The notes: a model not told the origin generated them from the sequence alone. DNA of 64,000 bases from Dendrolimus kikuchii (GCA_019925095.2 CM034411.1:4875501-4939500), one strand, 5' to 3'; positions 1 through 9,878 are shown, counted from the first letter of the stretch. Numbers and translations: made by a program.

Positions 1-515
1 ACGAGCTTTTCAGTCATGATCTTATGGTCAGGAGTGGCTGGCGGCTGAGGAGTTGGCGGTGCAACTGGCTGGCTATGGCCCTCACCCAACTCCTGAGCCG
101 GTGAACCAGGGCGGCTGCGGTTCCAGAAGTCCTGCATCTTAAACCGCTGCTCGGCCGCCTGCTGCATTGCAGGTATATGGAGGGATAACGGAGCGGCCCG
201 CAGGTCTAAGGCAGAACCGCCTGGAGAGCTCTCGTGGTTTCCTTCGGCGGCTGTCATCTTGAAGGAGTTCTGCAGCCAGCTGGCCACGAAGCTGTCCTCC
301 TCCTTAGGAGGCTCCAGCAGCCGGGGGAACGGCGGCGCGGCGCTCGGTTCGAATGCGCCCTCGCCGCCGACCTGGTCTCCCTCCTCCGCTATTTTCGGTA
401 CTTTGGCCTCCCTCGGTGAACCGTCCTCTACTGCTTCCGCCTTCCTAAACTCATGGAGGTCCCTATACCTCTCCTGCAGCGCTAGGGATATGTTCTCATT
501 GAAGTATTTCAACAT
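1..515 (-). CDS. 5' coding exon of an unidentified gene, cut by the left window edge
   Basis: The minus strand is open from an ATG at 513-515 to the window edge (171 codons, no stop), beginning MLKYFNENISLALQERYRDL. An in-frame TAA lies six codons upstream and no splice acceptor is near the ATG, so this is the likely start, although the base at -3 is T rather than the usual purine. The N-terminal ~25 residues are predicted helical and charged. The rest is low-complexity and rich in Pro, Glu, Ala and Ser (for example AAPPFPRLLEPPKEED near residues 60-75), then SWLQNSFKM, SALDLRAAP and a Pro-rich PPTPQPPATP segment before the edge. GC content and third-position GC are far above the flanking AT-rich DNA, which supports real coding. 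SALDLRA loosely recalls CtBP-binding PxDLS motifs, and a nuclear regulator is possible, but this is speculation. I do not recognise the protein. The last two minus-strand bases are GT, so the exon could end exactly at the edge. Confidence 0.72.
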   Translation of the reverse strand, partial: MLKYFNENISLALQERYRDLHEFRKAEAVEDGSPREAKVPKIAEEGDQVGGEGAFEPSAAPPFPRLLEPPKEEDSFVASWLQNSFKMTAAEGNHESSPGGSALDLRAAPLSLHIPAMQQAAEQRFKMQDFWNRSRPGSPAQELGEGHSQPVAPPTPQPPATPDHKIMTEKL

Positions 516-1160
516 TAATTCCAGTTTCGTTTATCGTCACAACGAGGTCATGCGATGTCTCGCGGCGCGGTGTCTGACACGAACCTGGAACACCGGAGAC
601 GGCGGTCACAAACTTTGTTATTAGACGCGGCTATGTCACACCTGGAAAAGTCGGCGCGCGAGCGGAAGCGAGACCTCCTTGAGACGCGGGCGGGCGACGA
701 CTAACTTCTTGGTGAAAAACTTGAGCGTCGCGACGCTTTCTTGCGGGGTGGGGCGGACGCGCGCGCCTGCCGAAGACGCCGCGCCAACTAGCAAGACGCG
801 GCGCCGCCCCCGCCTTAGACGTGGCCAAGAACATCCCCACGCCTGCCGGGCGCACGCGCCCCGCGTTTTTTCCGCGGAAAAATGCGTCCGGCTAAGAAAA
901 AGACGGCGCGGCGGACGGCGGGCCGCGGCCGTGTGCTGGCGGTCGCGGCGCCCGCCCCGCCGCCGCCCGCCAGCGCCCGCCGCCGCCACGCTGGACACAC
1001 GCTGCCCAAATCGCGTGACGGACCGCTCGGACCACGGCCGAAATAAGAACTATTAAAAGGGCGCTAAGGACGCCGTGAGGGTAGTTGCCCCTCTCTCTCT
1101 ACGTGCCCCGTTCGCGGCGCACCCCTGCAGTGCCAGAACGGGACACATAGCGCTCCCCAT
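516..1160 (-). promoter_or_regulatory. CpG-rich 5' flank, probable promoter/5'UTR of the left-edge gene
   Basis: About 600 bp of very high GC and CpG density lies directly upstream of the minus-strand ATG, in a window that is otherwise about two-thirds A+T. Open frames on both strands here have Arg/Ala/Pro-rich compositions typical of GC-rich non-coding DNA and look like chance. A CTCTCTCTCT run at about 1091-1100 (GAGAG on the gene strand) matches the GAGA-factor type motif common in insect promoters. A weak TATA-like CTTTTAATAG (gene strand) lies near 1050-1060. The start site cannot be fixed from sequence. Confidence 0.5.
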
Positions 1161-2160
1161 TTTTTTCTAAGCTGCTATTAGTGAGGGAGGAAATGAAAAA
1201 GAATGGGCTTCTTTGTAATTTTTTTCTTAATAGCAACCATCTCGCTTCCGCTCGCATACGTTTGTACATTTGTCTCGTTCTAATTTTTTCGTGTGGATTT
1301 CTTTTCGTGACGCCTCTTGATATATTTTTTTTTATGTCAGGCGGGGCTTATGGGGTTTTAGCCAACGGACGTTTGGGATTGTATTTTTTTCTACTTTACC
1401 TAAGGCGAGGAAAATGTTTTATGGGACTTTTTCCTTACACGCCCTGAACTGTGAAAACTAAGGTATATACTTCAATGGCTTATTACGCATAAAATTTCTC
1501 TAAAAAATATCACGAAAATACGAAAACACTATTAATTACAATTCGGTCATATTTTTATCTTTCACAAATATTTCAAGTTGTTTCTAAGTATTTCTTCAAA
1601 ATCAAATGGTTCTTGTCATAGCACAGGGGTTGTTTAATTCAACCCTCTTTCGAGTTTCCTTGAAAATACTACGTTTCGCTACCCCACGACAGATGGCACA
1701 GTTAGCTTGAAAGCCTTATAGAGACGAAGTCTGTTGATAATGGAACAAATGATAATAAAGGTTCTTATTTTTTTAGAAGAGACGTTACTTAGAGTTTCAC
1801 CTAATTCTGAACACAAAATAATTTCAATCGTTACTTAGACGCATTAGTTATTTTTGGCAGTTTAAATAAATTTAATTGATTAATTATACCTAAAGATAAA
1901 TAGTTGAAATCTAAATTAGAAACTTATTTGAGTTCTTATGGCTGTGTGTATCATGTACTCACTGCTGACTATAAATGAAAACATCGTTAAGAAACCTGAA
2001 TAACGATATGAGATAGATAACCGATGTGAGAAATCCAGTAATTCTCGTAGGATAAATGATAAGGGTAGTTAATACATCGTTCATTATATAGAAATTAATG
2101 AGCTAATAATTTTTAAAAACTCGTAATTTTTATAGATATTATACAAAGCATAATATAAAC
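1161..2160. other. AT-rich intergenic stretch, nothing recognised
   Basis: There is an abrupt change from the CpG-rich block to AT-rich DNA. The 88-codon frame at 1181-1447 is Phe/Leu-rich, as expected by chance from T-rich DNA, and shows no motif. No copy of the repeat families found elsewhere was seen. Confidence 0.5.
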
Positions 2161-2194
2161 ATGAGGATATCCCACAGCTCTACGATATGGGGCT

Positions 2195-2310
2195 TTTCAA
2201 ACAAGGTGTCAAGAAGTTCCTTCGAGGACGGTAGTGCATCAGTCACCTCTGGAGTTGCAATTGTCCATAGATGACGGTTGCCACTTTCCATCAGATGAGC
2301 TCTCTACTCT
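2195..2310 (-). repeat. Family A/T retroposon end, decayed
   Basis: Contains the family signature in the minus sense: a 'gttgcaa.tgtccatag.tgacggt' core followed by 'cactttccatcagatgagc'. It is much diverged, and only the 3' part of the retroposon remains. Confidence 0.55.
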
Positions 2311-2840
2311 ACGTATATCATAAAAATCAAACTTTTGTTTTTTCGCTACGACGATGTATGTAACCATCGATGCCTGAAATAGTGCAGTAGAATTTTTTTT
2401 TAAATTACTACCCGTGCGTAGAAGGTTTGCCGATAGCCTCATGATGTCACGCGTCGATGCTCAGTAGGGTTGACAAAAAAGGTTACATAAATAGTTGCTG
2501 CAATAAATTTAATATTTTAATTTACTATTGTGTATACTTTACATAAGTATATACAATAATAGTAAGTAGTCATCAGCAAACTTTCTGCGCGCGGTTTATA
2601 CGTTACATATTATGAGTCCTAAACGATCGCGAATCTCGCTAGATGGCAGTAAGGGTTAACAATGGAGTTAAAATCTGAGGGTGTCCCCAAAATTATCACC
2701 TATTTTTGCAGTATTTATGTAATTCTATAAAATTGTACTAGGAAACTTGTTATAACATATTTTATTTAATATAAGAACATATATGTATGTATGTACTCTT
2801 ACTTCTGTATTATAGCCATATTGCAAACCCACAATATTCG

Positions 2841-3210
2841 TAATACCGAAGTAAGAAAGAGAGTTGGTCTGAAAGAGAGTGCCGGGGTGAAGGTAAGGAA
2901 AGGAATGCTCCGGTGGTTCGGGCATGTGGAAAGAATGCATGATGAAAGAATGAACTAAACAGATATACAATGCAAAAGTGGATGGATGCAGAAGTCGTGG
3001 AAGGCCACGACACACCTTCCATGATCAAATTGATCGTGTACTAGCGGAAGGTGATGTCAGGAGCCTTAAGAACAGACGAGCTTGCATGACAAGAGTTATG
3101 AACGTCAAAGAGGCAAGTGAGGTGTGTAAGAATAAGCCTAATTGGCACTCTGTTGTTCGTGCCTACTCCGCAAGGGAACTGGCGTGAAGTTATGTATGTA
3201 TGTATGTATA
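2841..3210 (+). mobile_element. RTE-like non-LTR retrotransposon K, 5'-truncated copy K1
   Basis: Encodes the C-terminal tail of a non-LTR reverse transcriptase ORF: LRWFGHVERMHDE, then VDGCRSRGRPRHTFHDQIDR, then a tail ending ARELA*. The frame is broken near 2952 (an extra base gives GAATGAACTAAAC). After the stop the element ends in tandem TATG units, the microsatellite-like 3' end seen in RTE-type elements. CAAACCCACA occurs just before the copy and again just after the TATG tail (near 3211-3220), which I read as the target-site duplication. The clade assignment is from remembered family features and is not proven. Confidence 0.8.
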
Positions 3211-3364
3211 CAAACCCACATTGTGCACTAACTTTCTTAATCCATCCTATGATTGTTTGAAAGAAATTGCTCTTAGTAATATAACCTCTTCTGTACTTAA
3301 TTTTTTTCAATTGGAGGCATCTTAATGTTATTCAACAAAGTATATTCTATAGGATTCTATTTTT

Positions 3365-3660
3365 AACACTCCTTATATATAAAAAGGAATCATAGAAATG
3401 TATGTACGCCCGTAACTTGAGAACGACACGACACGAACTGATTTTGATGAAATTTTATGTATGTTTGAGTGGGTCCTGGGATGGTTTAGATTCACTATTG
3501 GTACCGGTAGGTGGCGCTGAGGTCGGATTCTAGAATCCTCCTAATAATCAATAATAATAGATTTTGGTGATTTTGTTTTTGTGTCATGAAACAAAGTCTT
3601 TTAGGAATTCAGAAAATATGGCGGTACGAAGTTCGCCGGGTCAGATAGAAATTTATGAAA
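3365..3660 (-). mobile_element. Helitron-like (Lep1-type) fragment
   Basis: Contains the recurrent 'gattttgatgaaattttatgta' and 'ggtaggtggcgctg' segments, also found at 38940-39320 and 55622-55840, and ends toward 'cgccgggtcagata'. These resemble non-autonomous Helitron-like repeats of Lepidoptera. No hairpin terminus is intact enough to mark exact ends. Confidence 0.45.
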
Positions 3661-4224
3661 CATAAGTCCTTACTTACGAACTTATTTCCACAAGTAGGTA
3701 GACATTGTAGATAATTTACTATGGATAGTATAACAATAAACTATAGCTATTTCTTTCTGTATCAATGCGGCATTAGGCGGTGTTCAAAAGTCGATTGTTA
3801 TTTCTAATGGCATAATGAATAGGCGTGGCCTGCGTGGGAGTGCCTTGACGGTGTGTGAGCAGGCCTTGATGGTTGCTGATAGCTGCGTGCCTTTAATGAT
3901 GCTTATCATCGCGGTGTAGGGAGGTGTGTTTTGATACATGCTACTCGAACATGATACATTGTATCGCACTTCTGATACTGTCACAACTAAGTTTATATCT
4001 TTGAAGTAAATGAAAATTTCAATTACTTTCAATTAATAATTATACGTGCCGGAAAAGGGAGAGAACACAAATTCCCATGGTTTATTATTATTTTACGTGC
4101 ATGTAAGGTTTTGTACTTTTTTTACGTGCATGTAAGGTTTTGTACTCACGGACTGATATGGACGCTAGTCCAAATGTCCTTAAAATAAATTTAAAAAAAA
4201 TACCCACGATTGGGCGGCCTATCA

Positions 4225-4279
4225 TGAGATAAAGCAACCAACAGCTAGGTGGGCAGTTGCCCGTCTGGATGGCAACCAT
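4225..4279 (-). repeat. Family A fragment, left part split by an insertion
   Basis: The minus-sense A signature 'cagctaggtggg..gttgcccgtctggatggcaacca' stops at a poly(T) run and resumes at about 4580, so it is the host of the insert at 4280-4580. Confidence 0.6.
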
Positions 4280-4580
4280 TTTTTTTTTGTTAACGGTTGG
4301 GGAATGCTTTTGCCGAATTCCCTTGGGCCTGAAGAAAGGCTTTACACTGCAGGGTATGTGAGGCTTCTGCAGGCCGACTGTGCATGCACTTTTGATAAAG
4401 AAGGCCTTGTGAAATGCCGGCGGCTAGACTATCCACTAAGCCTTCCAGGGTCCTTGGTGAGCCACGTGGCTTGCTATAGGTAATTCTTTTTGATGCCTCG
4501 ACGCAACACGTCATGATGGGGTGCCCCTGAGACCATGGCACTCCGCTGCTATTTGTCTGGCTCATCGGGAAGGTCCCCGG
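4280..4580 (-). mobile_element. Poly(A)-tailed retroposed insert of unknown family
   Basis: This segment is more GC-rich than its surroundings. In the minus sense it ends in a run of ten A (seen as T at 4280-4289), the mark of a retroposed transcript. It interrupts a family A copy, and ACCA is repeated at both junctions (near 4275 and 4583), a possible short target duplication. A minus-strand frame of 91 codons covers most of it with no motif I recognise. It could be a LINE 3' end or a SINE. No second copy is visible in the window. Confidence 0.5.
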
Positions 4581-4680
4581 CTACCAGCCCTAATCTATAG
4601 TCTAAGTCGTGTTCCAGCATTAGTTACCAGGTCCAGACCTCCCTTCGAGACCAAGGCGGATTTGGCATTCTTTTTTTATT
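4581..4680 (-). repeat. Family A fragment, right part
   Basis: Continues the A copy after the insert: 'ctaccagccctaatctatagtctaag..gtgttccagcattagttaccaggt', ending near a T-rich run. Confidence 0.55.
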
Positions 4681-4782
4681 TATTGGTAAAAAAAATTACC
4701 GATTAAGCTTTAAATGTTTTTTATTTAATTTTTTGGTATGTTTACTTGAGAGTTTTTTTTGTGTAATCTAATTATTATAAGT

Positions 4783-5032
4783 TAATTAATTTCCCACTGC
4801 TGGGCTCGGGCCGCCCATATTGGGGGGGGGGGGGGGGGGCAGTATGCCCGCCACGCTTGTCCTAAGCGGCTTGGCAGGTTTGACACATCGGTTATCTCGA
4901 TGTGTAATTGTAACAACATGCACATTAATTCAGAAAACTGCCTAAGCGGTGCATGCGTTCCAGCCAGGATCGAACCCGCGCCCTCTTGAGTTAGGGACGC
5001 GTGAGCTAGCCATTACGCTACCACGACTTTTT
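4783..5032 (-). mobile_element. tRNA-derived SINE, family C, copy C1
   Basis: In the minus sense it begins GTCGTGGTAGCGTAATGGCT, with the A-box-like TGGCTAGCTCACG and the B-box GGGTTCGATCC. It runs through a tRNA-unrelated body ('gtcaaacctgccaagccgcttaggacaagcgtgg') to the 3' end 'ggcccgagcccagcagtggga'. A G-homopolymer of about 17 bases at 4823-4840 interrupts the body. This is a full-length pol III retroposon and not a working tRNA gene: there is no acceptor-stem closure or discriminator arrangement. Confidence 0.8.
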
Positions 5033-5159
5033 ACCATTACACCGGTTAAATATACATGGGGGTAATTCTTGTAGACCTTTATATAAACTATTTTTTTTTT
5101 CTTTTGAATATCACTGTTCTGACCATCCTGTACAAAGATCAAGTAAAAATTCCGCCACT

Positions 5160-5351
5160 TTGAGTTATGTTAGGGTCACAACAGCGCACCGCGCGGACGG
5201 TACGAATAGCACGCGTCATCGCCGAACACGAGACCTGAAGGCAGACATCGTTGACGCTTATAACTCTATTGCAAATATTCAAGACAAATGTAGGCACCGC
5301 TACTCCTGTATAAAACAAGAGGTCAACACCACGTTAAAACTTAATACCTAA
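5160..5351 (+). other. 63-codon open frame, unrecognised
   Basis: This short frame has a balanced composition (MSYVRVTTAHRADGTNST...) and a locally higher GC of about half. It has no motif, no second copy in the window and no clear neighbours. It could be an eroded element or chance. Confidence 0.15.
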
Positions 5352-5654
5352 ATTAGTCGAAAAGTGAAAGGAACTAAGAAGCTGTTAGCATCCAGTTTAG
5401 TGCATTATCTATCAAAAGGAAATAAATCACCTGAATTTATATACCAGTTTTAAATAAGATTTTGCGCTATTAAATAATTTAACATTTTACTGCAGTATTT
5501 ATCTTGTTACAGGTTTATAGTTTATGTCTATTATTAAATGATATATTTATTATATTATAAATTAATACAATAAAGAGAACTTAACTTTAAACCAAATTAA
5601 TTTGATTGTTGTACCATAGAAACAGCATAATAAAGAATGACAATACTCTTAGAA

Positions 5655-5780
5655 AAAATATATTCTTAAGTTTTCGCAACTTGTATACATAATAAAACTA
5701 CGTTTTAACGCTTTTAAACGCGGTAATTTATTTGATTTTTATTATTCCGACGTTTCGGCCACTTTTCAGTAGCCAGTATC
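5655..5780 (-). mobile_element. Penelope-like family M, copy M1
   Basis: Minus-sense order: a stem-forming 'ggctactgaaaagtggcc', CGAAACGTCGG, 'aataataaaaatcaaataaatta', then the terminal block 'gttaaaacgtagttttattat' followed by 'gtatacaagttgcgaaaactta'. The same blocks recur at 16445, 45241, 52400 and 60638. Immediately right, at 5781, the sequence switches to the 3' half of SINE B with no recognisable M tail. Confidence 0.6.
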
Positions 5781-5890
5781 TGGGATCGGCCCCAGAGTAG
5801 TCTGTTGTGTATCACACATAACACAACCGTAACTTGCTTAATTTGGGGATATACAATATGTGTGTTTGTCTGCCGATTACTATTATTCTT
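5781..5890 (+). mobile_element. SINE family B, 3' half only (B5)
   Basis: Matches the second half of the B SINE ('tctgggatcggccccagagtagt' to 'cttggggatatacaatatgtgtg' type, ending in TCTGCCGATTA plus TTATT repeats). The tRNA-like head with A and B boxes is missing and its place is taken by element M. Confidence 0.7.
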
Positions 5891-6983
5891 TTAACTTTGT
5901 TTTTGTTTTGAATAATATTTTTCATTTTTCATTCTTTTCCTAGTTTGTCTATATAAAATTCAGGGTCACTCAAATCTATATAGCCGGTATTCACTACACA
6001 TTATTTTCATGTTGGCAGACGCGATAAATTTGTGCCGTGTTCGGTTTATTTTATTACATGTAAAACTTTTTATAATATTTTATATAATATCCTAAATAAA
6101 ATATTATCTAAAATTTCCAAGCAATAATGTATTAAATTCTTGTCATGCATAACCCCTTAATTAAAATAGTTTATCAATGACATCAATCCGCTATCGGTTG
6201 TGCCAATTTACTAAGTTTGTTAGACTGTAAAATTGTTGGAGGGATGGCGAGGTGTTCTAAAAAATGCTTGTCGAGTGTTCAAAGTTATTGTATAATATGT
6301 GTTAAAACCGTAAGGTTATCTGATTATAAAGTATTGTGACCAGTTGCTGTTCTTTTACTACCATAAACCCTTCTGAGTTGTTGCAAGTACTGCAATTGGC
6401 CCCAAAACTAGTTTGAGTATTTTTCGATATATCTTATAGCTCCGTATTTACTCGTCCTTGTTAAAAATTCACTTGTAATATCTAGCCTTACTAGTTGCTA
6501 AATAATAACATTTAATCAGCCAACAAACAGACATACAGATATTACTGTGAGGCCTTTTACCTGTAGGTATTCCGAACCCTAAAACCCATGGTTTTAGTAA
6601 CATAACACTCTTGAACACCTTTCGTCAATTCGCAACAGTAATTTTTTTTTTAAAAGACCAGTTTGACCCCTAAATTATGCAAATCCTTTATCCCTTACAA
6701 GGGTTTTAATAATGTCACCTTTTTGTTTAAAAGTACCCTCGGAAAACAAAAGATTTAGAAAAGGAACCGGTAATTTTTTTGTCTATAGTAACTATTGTTT
6801 ATGGTCTATAGGAAGTTTTAGTCTATGGGAAGATTGTATGATAAAAGTTGCTAAGGATTGCATTCGTGAGAATCGTTGTGTTTTGATTGCGATTTATTTA
6901 TTTTAATTAGATTTTTGGAACTAGTTTTCAAAAAAATTAATCTGGTGTCATAATTATACTTCTGAAGTCACACGGTCTTGTAC
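5891..6983. other. AT-rich intergenic stretch, nothing recognised
   Basis: No repeat copy or coding signature was seen. The 64-codon frame at 6712-6906 has no motif and an AT-rich composition expected by chance. Confidence 0.45.
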
Positions 6984-6994
6984 GAAAATTAGAT

Positions 6995-7336
6995 ACATAC
7001 ATACATAACTTCACGCCAGTTCCCTTGCCGGGTAGGCACGAACAACAGAGCGCCATTTAGTCTTATTCTTACATACCTCACTTGCTTCTTTGAGATTCAT
7101 AACTCTTGTCATGCACGCTCGTCTGTTCTTAAGGCTCCTGACATCACCTTCTTCTAGTACACGATCAATTTGATCATGGAAGGTGTGTCGTGGCCTACCA
7201 CGACTTCTGCATCCATCCACTTTTGCATTGTATATCTGTTTAGTCATTCTTTCATCATACATTCTTTCCACATGCCCGAACCACCGGAGCATTCCTTTCC
7301 TTACCTTCACCCCGACACTCTCTTTCAGACCAACCA
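6995..7336 (-). mobile_element. RTE-like element K, copy K2, with target duplication
   Basis: This 5'-truncated copy has its (TATG)n end on the left. Minus-strand coding is intact from LKESVGVKVRKGMLRWFGH through VDGCRSRGRPRHTFHDQIDR to ARELA*. The 11-bp GAAAATTAGAT flanks it perfectly at 6984-6994 and 7337-7347. The identical flanks show a young insertion by target-primed reverse transcription. Confidence 0.88.
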
Positions 7337-7374
7337 GAAAATTAGATGTTAGTTGTAAATTATATTTAATTCTG

Positions 7375-7440
7375 TAATGGATCAGTATGGTGATCCAGCG
7401 AGGGAACGTAGGCAGCCTTCTGGGCACCTTACCTGATAAA
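7375..7440 (+). mobile_element. RT C-terminal fragment, family G (G1)
   Basis: Translates as ISMVIQRGNVGSLLGTLP, the hallmark of the G retroelement C-terminus found intact at 32330-32644. Only about 60 bp are left. Confidence 0.6.
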
Positions 7441-7579
7441 AAACTTATCAATTTTTTTTTAAATAAATTTACATGACCTATAAGGTAGTAAAGTCAAGCT
7501 CGAAGCCGGCTCGATGGGTGTGATACTACGTTCTTACAGACTATCCTCGAGCTACTCGAATTGCGTGCGATGAGTGAGA

Positions 7580-7685
7580 GTTCCGAGGAGCCCCTTGCCC
7601 GACCCCATCCCTCCTATTCCAATCCTATATCCTATAATTCTATTCCTCCTATCTGATCCTTCTATCTCATTCCCCCTTTTTTTTT
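7580..7685 (-). repeat. Family T repeat, left part (host of the R1 insertion)
   Basis: A pyrimidine-rich 'tcctattccaatcctatatcctataattctattcc' tract, equivalent in the minus sense to the 'ggataggatggg.aataggg' tract of T copies at 25440-25800 and 27020-27145. It ends in the TCTATCTCATTCCCC target duplication (7671-7685). Confidence 0.55.
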
Positions 7686-8329
7686 GGCCAGGGGAAATCC
7701 GTTTGAGGACTAAGCCGCGACAGGCACAGAAGCCTGGGGGGATGTTCGCGACCCGTGTGAGTGTGGGATTCGCCAGATCGGGGGTGGCACTAGCGTGCCC
7801 CGGTCAGAACCAGTGCCACGCTATTGCCACTCCCCAGTTAGGGATACCCACTAAAACCCCTGGGTGTTCCGTCCTGCGCTTTATGCCAGGACTACGGGAA
7901 ATGGGCTGCCCGACTCCGCGGTGCCCTGGCAGGCGTGGGCCCCCCTCACTGGGCCTCTTCCTATGCCAGGGGACGTATCCCCCGGCTACTACATGGTCTC
8001 ATTCTTGCGTGGGGCGGTCTGTAACGCGCCCTACGGGAAGAGAGATCAGGCGCGCGGAGCACTCGCGCTCTCATCTCGACGGCATGTGCGGGTGAGTGAG
8101 AACCCCTATACCCCTAGGGGCCCCACCCGTGCCGCCCGCTTACGGTGGCCGAAAGTCGAGATCCGACCTCTGGCGTCGGCGCGTCCTCCTTTGGCGGGAG
8201 CGGAGCAAGGACGTACGCTCACGCTCCCGCTCCGCCTCCTCCTTCGCAAACATGACGTGCTCGCAAAAGGAGGAGACGGTGTCCCATCCGATGCGGCTCC
8301 CGACCATGCTGCGAACCACGGCCGGGAGC
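7686..8329 (-). mobile_element. R1-clade non-LTR retrotransposon 3' end, 5'-truncated, with 15-bp target duplication
   Basis: A GC-rich 644-bp insert. The minus-sense 5' part codes the C-terminal end of ORF2 (stop at 8140-8142), with SFCEHVMFAKEEAERERERT followed by a run of Arg-rich residues, a tail I associate with R1/TRAS-type elements. A roughly 450-bp GC-rich 3'UTR follows, ending in a short poly(A) (T run at 7687-7695). TCTATCTCATTCCCC is repeated exactly at 7671-7685 and 8330-8344. Long frames on the plus strand here are antisense shadows. Confidence 0.75.
8140..8319 (-). pseudogene. R1-clade ORF2 C-terminal fragment
   Basis: Sixty codons read without a stop from the truncated 5' edge of the element to TAA at 8140-8142. 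Key parts are WDTVSSFCEHVMFAKEEAER and the basic RSRQRRTRRRQRSD tail. There is no RT or endonuclease domain and no start codon of its own, so it is a dead fragment. The identification rests on recalled R1-type C-termini. Confidence 0.6.
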
Positions 8330-8445
8330 TCTATCTCATTCCCCTATCTCAACCTAAAGGCTGGCAACACGTTAGCTTCAGCCCTAGTGTTGCAAATGTC
8401 TATAGGCGACGGTAACCACTTTCCATGAGCTACACCGCCTGCCTG
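8330..8445 (-). repeat. Family T repeat, right part
   Basis: Resumes the T host after the R1 insert: 'aacctaaaggctggcaacacgtta' and the A/T shared core 'gttgcaaatgtctataggcgacggtaacc.ctttccat', ending near 'gcctgcctgtttgct'. Confidence 0.65.
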
Positions 8446-8544
8446 TTTGCTAGCTTCTTAATTTAAAACAACAAATATCATCATTCTAGTTGCTGACAAA
8501 TTTTCCTGTATGCCGTTATTTATTGTACTTAATATTCGTTCTAT

Positions 8545-8735
8545 AGTAATCAGCCAATCACAGTTCACTGCTGGACGTAGCCCTCCCCAAGTCGGTGCAA
8601 CTCATCATAGTCCTCCGCCTTTGACGTACGTACCGCAGATCGTCAGTCGGTCAGGCTGAAAAGGCGTCCGACGCTACGTTTACCGAGACGCGGTCTCCAC
8701 TTCAGGACTCGTCTGCTCCATCCATTCGTTCTATG
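8545..8735 (-). mobile_element. RTE/BovB-like RT C-terminal tail, family N (decayed)
   Basis: The minus sense translates as WRPRLGKRSVGR followed by a frameshifted remnant of the 'WRxxGEAYVQQW' type tail and 'aactgctggacgtag..ctcccc' in the plus sense, a repeat common in Lepidoptera. Stops interrupt it. It is a different lineage from K and L. Confidence 0.5.
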
Positions 8736-9094
8736 CAATGGCTAAATTTGTTAAACATTTGAAGCCATAAAAAAAATTACTTCATATAAAAACCGTATCA
8801 CAATAATCGATAAAGAAACGTTAAAATTGAAACAAGAATAGAATTCGTTCTATAAAAACTTTATGGACGGGGTCTTAATGACCGGCGACCCACGCACCGC
8901 GACCTATTTTTAATCATTTTTGAGGGAAGGGTTAATAGTTAAATTTAATGGAAGAGGCTTCTTTATAACAAATTTTTAGATAATTTCGCGTTTGACCTCT
9001 ATCTGACCATATGTTAAGAGATGATGTAATTGATGATCGATCACGATTGCGTGCAATAACTTTTAAAATAAAAACGTTGATAAAGAACAAAGTC

Positions 9095-9275
9095 ATATCG
9101 TGAATCAATGAATGAAAACTCTTTATTGTTCACCATAAACTTAAATCTAGACAATTGATATGGATACATTTGCATTAGAACAATGGGCGGCCTTATCGCT
9201 TATAGCGATCTCTTCCAGACAACCCAGTCTAAGGAGATTTTAAAGGACATTTAAATATACGATTTTTGGTGGTGT
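9095..9275 (-). mobile_element. LINE family E, 3' end (E1)
   Basis: In the minus sense: 'gttgtctggaagagatcgctataagcgataaggccgccca', then 'ggtgaacaataaag', and an AATG/CATT-type tail on the left. It is the 3'UTR of the E LINE, whose RT end is preserved at 22740-22990. AATAAA is present just before the tail. Confidence 0.7.
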
Positions 9276-9878
9276 ACTAAACTAAAATAAAAGTAGTAAT
9301 CGTGTGCATTCATTATATTATTATCATCCGATGTACATAATTTAATGTGTATAGAGTCGAAGTTGTAGATTTTAAAAAGGCATATGAATTGCAATAATTG
9401 AGAATATAAAGAACAAAGAAAAAGTTATTTTCTACAAAGGCTCACGGTCAAATCCAGTCAATTTGGTAAAGGGGGCAAGTATGGTAACATTACCTTTAGT
9501 TAATACTTCACCGCAAGACTATGTATAAATAGAATTCATGGAATATCAGTTATTTTGTTGGGATATATTGATAGGACATCAAAAACCATGTTAAAAATAG
9601 TCGCTGATTGTATCATTCCAATAAGTTTGAAATTAACTGCAACTGAACTTTTTCCGCTCTAAGTGTATTTTTTATCTATAAATTTTAAATTCCATTCAGG
9701 TGGCACACGTCATACAAATTTACTACCTCCCATACCATATGGGTAGTTCATAAAAAAATAGTTAATAAATCAAAAATTTCATTTTGATACTTCGATTTTA
9801 TATGTAGAGTCAAGATTGCTAAGTTCGACCTGATAAATATGTCAATTCACATATTTATTGTTATCAAACGCGATTTTG
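9276..9878. other. AT-rich intergenic stretch, nothing recognised
   Basis: No repeat family or coding signature was seen on either strand. Confidence 0.45.

Noticed and set aside
234..1056. Several plus- and minus-strand frames of 60-125 codons in the GC-rich left end
   Set aside because: They overlap the real minus-strand exon in other frames or lie in the CpG-rich upstream block. Arg/Ala/Pro-rich composition is what GC-rich non-coding DNA yields.
4960..5032. Possible tRNA gene (minus strand)
   Set aside because: It has A- and B-box-like motifs but no proper acceptor stem, and it continues into a tRNA-unrelated SINE body shared with 62053-62341.
7170..7377. Plus-strand frames such as those starting MIMEGVSWP and MCRGLPRLL, repeated near 37061, 38611 and 20327
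   Set aside because: They recur only because they are antisense to the conserved K element coding tail; similarity reflects repeat copies.
7574..8428. Plus-strand frames of 110-183 codons
   Set aside because: They are antisense to an R1-clade 3' end and GC-rich 3'UTR bounded by a target duplication, not host genes.
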